A stretch of 64,000 nt of DNA from Mycobacterium adipatum (GTDB lineage: Bacteria; Actinomycetota; Actinomycetes; Mycobacteriales; Mycobacteriaceae), in assembly GCF_001644575.1 (NCBI RefSeq), contig NZ_CP015597.1, positions 124,001 to 188,000 of the forward strand, in the 5' to 3' direction. Position 1 is the first letter of the stretch, and each line of letters opens with the position of its first letter. Under the pieces are notes generated by a model. It had not been told where the DNA came from. It saw nothing but the letters and a program-made list of their open reading frames with translations, and did no database searches. The translations under genes and the position numbers were made by a program. This document shows, piece by piece, positions 62,901-64,000 of this stretch.

Positions 62901-63120
62901 CACGGTGCTCTACGCGTCCGACGATCCGGATCCGGTGACCGCCTGGCCCGGCGATCCCTCGACGTTTGGCCGCGGGTTCGGGCAGTACAAACCGGAAGGG
63001 TCCGCGCTGATGGCCGATCATCTCGACTACCTCAACGGCCGCGACTACCGCGGCAAACGCGACCTGATCCCCGCAGCGGAGTGGGCGACCGGCGGCGCCA
63101 ACGATGACGGGAGCACATGA
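59941..63120 (+). CDS. Large Tap-like (telomere-associated/replication) protein
   Basis: 1059 aa, no signal peptide. The C-terminal 400 residues look like the telomere-associated protein Tap of Streptomyces linear replicons (recalled family pattern: RRYLHAYDRGGSYVAG, LPIGSPTHHPEG, GYWLAEIPEA, EAWTWPQHGRVLLGWYERF). The N-terminal half is divergent, with an internal repeat of the EAW.WPQ.GRVLE phrase (residues about 335-345 and again near 890). An acidic Ala/Glu linker separates the halves. Tap proteins bind telomere ends and recruit the terminal protein. A replication initiator of a circular plasmid is the main alternative. Confidence 0.58.
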   Translation: MTGPGVERHVVTITAAGSFNVGGDRLTGPVDEVDKLEKLIDWAHKRGGLRPVPIDGEGGPEPARVWLVGEACALLAGAPAAADVEIADQIGQALAPLVTRGWELSARPTRTLMLSRGHGAQRICVEVLAEPQPWLAAGQQAVTEDSAELGRRLQQWFTALGVLPAAGAAASGAVLSDHIMRARTGRRGAVVTAAGALPAWVQPEVEIQPTWCASSAEVEKQFVRSDELVCLTQQCPQLASAGMLTLGHGQPQSLEAAAAARSAAEPKRPFGLWRATLPAGDGLNLPDMLPLPHPQMRPDHAVQAWLTTEDLDGLTKDIRDGGAGLSIEQLAVDEAIVWPQQGRVLEAWATRLREARETFRDESALQYLVESAAAEYLTALANPDLWNEDAWRHHFQPAWTAAIAAHTRFRGRRAAMRISREYRSWPVYIRGVDMLYTPGRDDTTGAPIDLADTHARLGRLTVTRRVELTDKTVLAVLLAESTSEVAAALTGALGMIEDATEPSPPADDAGAAAPEPAAVADVLPTEEEPATAAAGDDEPPADEQREEPAARSKRPAAEAVEQAPPEGGVPAAVLHTDGLWLPDGSHIEFDEPLVHVGQVAELAYTHHIGYQLTAKFAEPGQIWITEDACAAFGIDVGAISRRDRAKSLRQLTEGIDFVALAVAEGWSLGGAGEDPTAHRLGTWTRVYREDKRGVMIALVPGMGAGPDEMPVLADDPTPAQLARRLQLLADALRFPWKINAGVTAVDLMLQTRTKKWSPQEWRTVVFAPSTTTPPFGIGDVESDFDWSRPPTEAESQRRYLHAYDRGGSYVAGIAGLELPIGSPTHHPEGAEFDAKKPGYWLAEIPEASDWRMPYVLNPRGIQFTGPKWVTTPTMERAIALGYRPEILEAWTWPQHGRVLLGWYERFRDASSSLDIDDPDAQAARNQAKVIRTHGIGIIGSDEHLKGKTAYSPERRLHVLAKAKANIVYRLQQIGEKSGQWPLAVATDTVLYASDDPDPVTAWPGDPSTFGRGFGQYKPEGSALMADHLDYLNGRDYRGKRDLIPAAEWATGGANDDGST

Positions 63121-63839
63121 TGGCGCGCACCAACCGACGGCGCAGCAGGGTCGACGCCAACGATCTGGCCGGCTACGGCTCGGTGGCTCACGGAACGGTC
63201 AACGTCGACCGCGCCGCCCGCGGTCTCGGTGCATCGAAAACCGAAGTGCGTCAGGCGTTGAGGCAAGCAGAAGCCACGCAGGCAAACACTTTCTATCGAC
63301 GGATCTCCGGAAAGTCCGAAGGGGACTCCACCGAGGGCACCAGCATGCGCGGAATGTTGCAGGCGGTGTTCGGCCGTGGCCCCCGCGGCGGCGCAGTCGA
63401 CACACGCGCCGCCGCTCAATCACTTGGAGTGTCGCCGGGAACGGTGCGCCGCTGGGCCGCCGGCACCCAGAAGCCCTCGCCCAGCCGCCTCGCGTCGATC
63501 CGGCAAGCAGCCCGCCGGGTCACCACCACGAAGAAGGGCCGCCGATCGGCCACCGCCGACTTCCGCGCCAGCGCCAAGGGCAGTCAGGCACTCAAGGGCG
63601 GCAGCAAGATCTGGGTCAGCGGTGAACAGGGCGTTGGCGGCTACGAGCAGGGGTACGCCCGTGACCGCCGAGTCGCCACCGACATCAGCCCCTCGGAGAT
63701 CGAGGCGATGCTGCGCGCCTACGAAGACGGCGGTGACAGCGGCTTGCGGGACTGGATGACGCAGTTCTTCGACGACAAGTACGTCGCCGGGTGGGATTTC
63801 GTCACGATCGACGACTTCGGCATCGGCACGCCTGAGTGA
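63117..63839 (+). CDS. Tpg-like (terminal protein-like) DNA-binding protein
   Basis: 240 aa. A helix-turn-helix lies in the middle (AAAQSLGVSPGTVRRWAAGTQKPS) and a C-terminal region ends DDKYVAGWDFVTIDDFGIG. The order HTH, basic linker, then an acidic helix-rich end with AyedGgd...FFdDkYv resembles Tpg, the protein capping telomeres in Streptomyces, whose gene follows tap. It starts 4 nt inside the end of the Tap-like gene (ATGA). The catalytic residue that would bind DNA could not be identified by eye. Confidence 0.52.
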   Translation: MMARTNRRRSRVDANDLAGYGSVAHGTVNVDRAARGLGASKTEVRQALRQAEATQANTFYRRISGKSEGDSTEGTSMRGMLQAVFGRGPRGGAVDTRAAAQSLGVSPGTVRRWAAGTQKPSPSRLASIRQAARRVTTTKKGRRSATADFRASAKGSQALKGGSKIWVSGEQGVGGYEQGYARDRRVATDISPSEIEAMLRAYEDGGDSGLRDWMTQFFDDKYVAGWDFVTIDDFGIGTPE

Positions 63840-64000
63840 ACGCCGCAGCGGTGGTTCGGCCGGCGCGCGGCCCGCGGTGGACACGTACGCGGCTCGTCAC
63901 CATGCTGCTGGACTGCTACGGCCCCACACCCCGCGGCGCTGTGGACGTGGCGACAGTCGCGCACTACGCCGGCGTGTCCTCGTCCACGGTGCGCCGCTGG
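63836..64000 (+). CDS. HTH protein, 3' end beyond the window
   Basis: Open reading frame from the GTG at 63836 to the window end (55 codons). It overlaps the Tpg-like stop codon (GTGA), so it belongs to the same operon. The visible end VDVATVAHYAGVSSSTVRRW is a helix-turn-helix of the same style as VDTRAAAQSLGVSPGTVRRW in the upstream gene. It could be a second terminal-protein-like or regulatory gene. Confidence 0.6.
   Translation, partial: MNAAAVVRPARGPRWTRTRLVTMLLDCYGPTPRGAVDVATVAHYAGVSSSTVRRW

Noticed and set aside
1..64000. CRISPR array, tRNA or rRNA genes, and an obvious relaxase or oriT
   Set aside because: None was recognised by eye. The transfer relaxase of a conjugative plasmid would have to lie outside this window.

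Overview
The window looks like part of a large, probably conjugative plasmid from a slow-growing or environmental Mycobacterium. The DNA is GC-rich with many GTG and TTG starts. It carries a plasmid-type ESX (type VII secretion) locus with PE, PPE and Esx substrates, a ParA/ParB partition module with its own palindromic centromere sites, an IS1096-like element, and many mycobacterial envelope families: LpqN-like, LprG-like, DUF7373-like, DUF732, DUF4189 and PknH-type sensor domains. No rRNA, tRNA or CRISPR array was seen. The identification rests on protein families and motifs read by eye; no database search was run.

Layout. (1) 1-17704: an ESX locus in two convergent arms. The plus arm is eccB (cut by the window edge), eccC, PE, PPE, an esxB-like gene and esxA. 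The minus arm, read from right to left, is a small ribbon-helix-helix-like gene, espG, espI, eccD, mycP and eccE. The arms meet at a 40-bp palindromic terminator. An IS1096-like element (5681-7936, with an 8-bp target duplication) sits between eccC and PE. (2) 17705-21959: a partition region. It holds an array of GCATA/TATGC half-sites, a roughly 755-bp tandem duplication whose first copy contains a decayed parB 5' end, an intact 553-aa parB, three parS-like palindromes spaced exactly 37 bp apart plus two more upstream, parA, and a small RHH partner. (3) 22071-25403: unknown genes ending in a predicted HExxH metallopeptidase. (4) 25680-36104: lipoproteins, small secreted or membrane proteins and two convergent beta-propeller membrane proteins. 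(5) 36123-58368: a phospho-signalling and envelope cluster. It includes an FHA-HTH regulator, two DUF7373-like lipoproteins, a Ser/Thr kinase whose extracellular part looks like a siderophore-type periplasmic-binding domain, a large regulator, several PknH-like sensor proteins, a second FHA protein, an LprG-like lipoprotein and an FHA-FHA-ABC exporter with an extra PknH-like C-terminus. (6) 58748-64000: a divergent promoter with a consensus SOS box, a 29-bp palindrome, a small HTH gene, a 1059-aa protein resembling telomere-associated Tap, and genes resembling the Tpg terminal protein.

How it may work together. ESX would provide the secretion/conjugation machine. ParABS would give stable inheritance. 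The Tap/Tpg-like pair hints at a replication or telomere function and raises the possibility that the molecule is linear. The central cluster reads as a self-contained signalling unit: one kinase, four FHA domains and four PknH-like sensor domains. Two of its promoters share the same palindromic operator.
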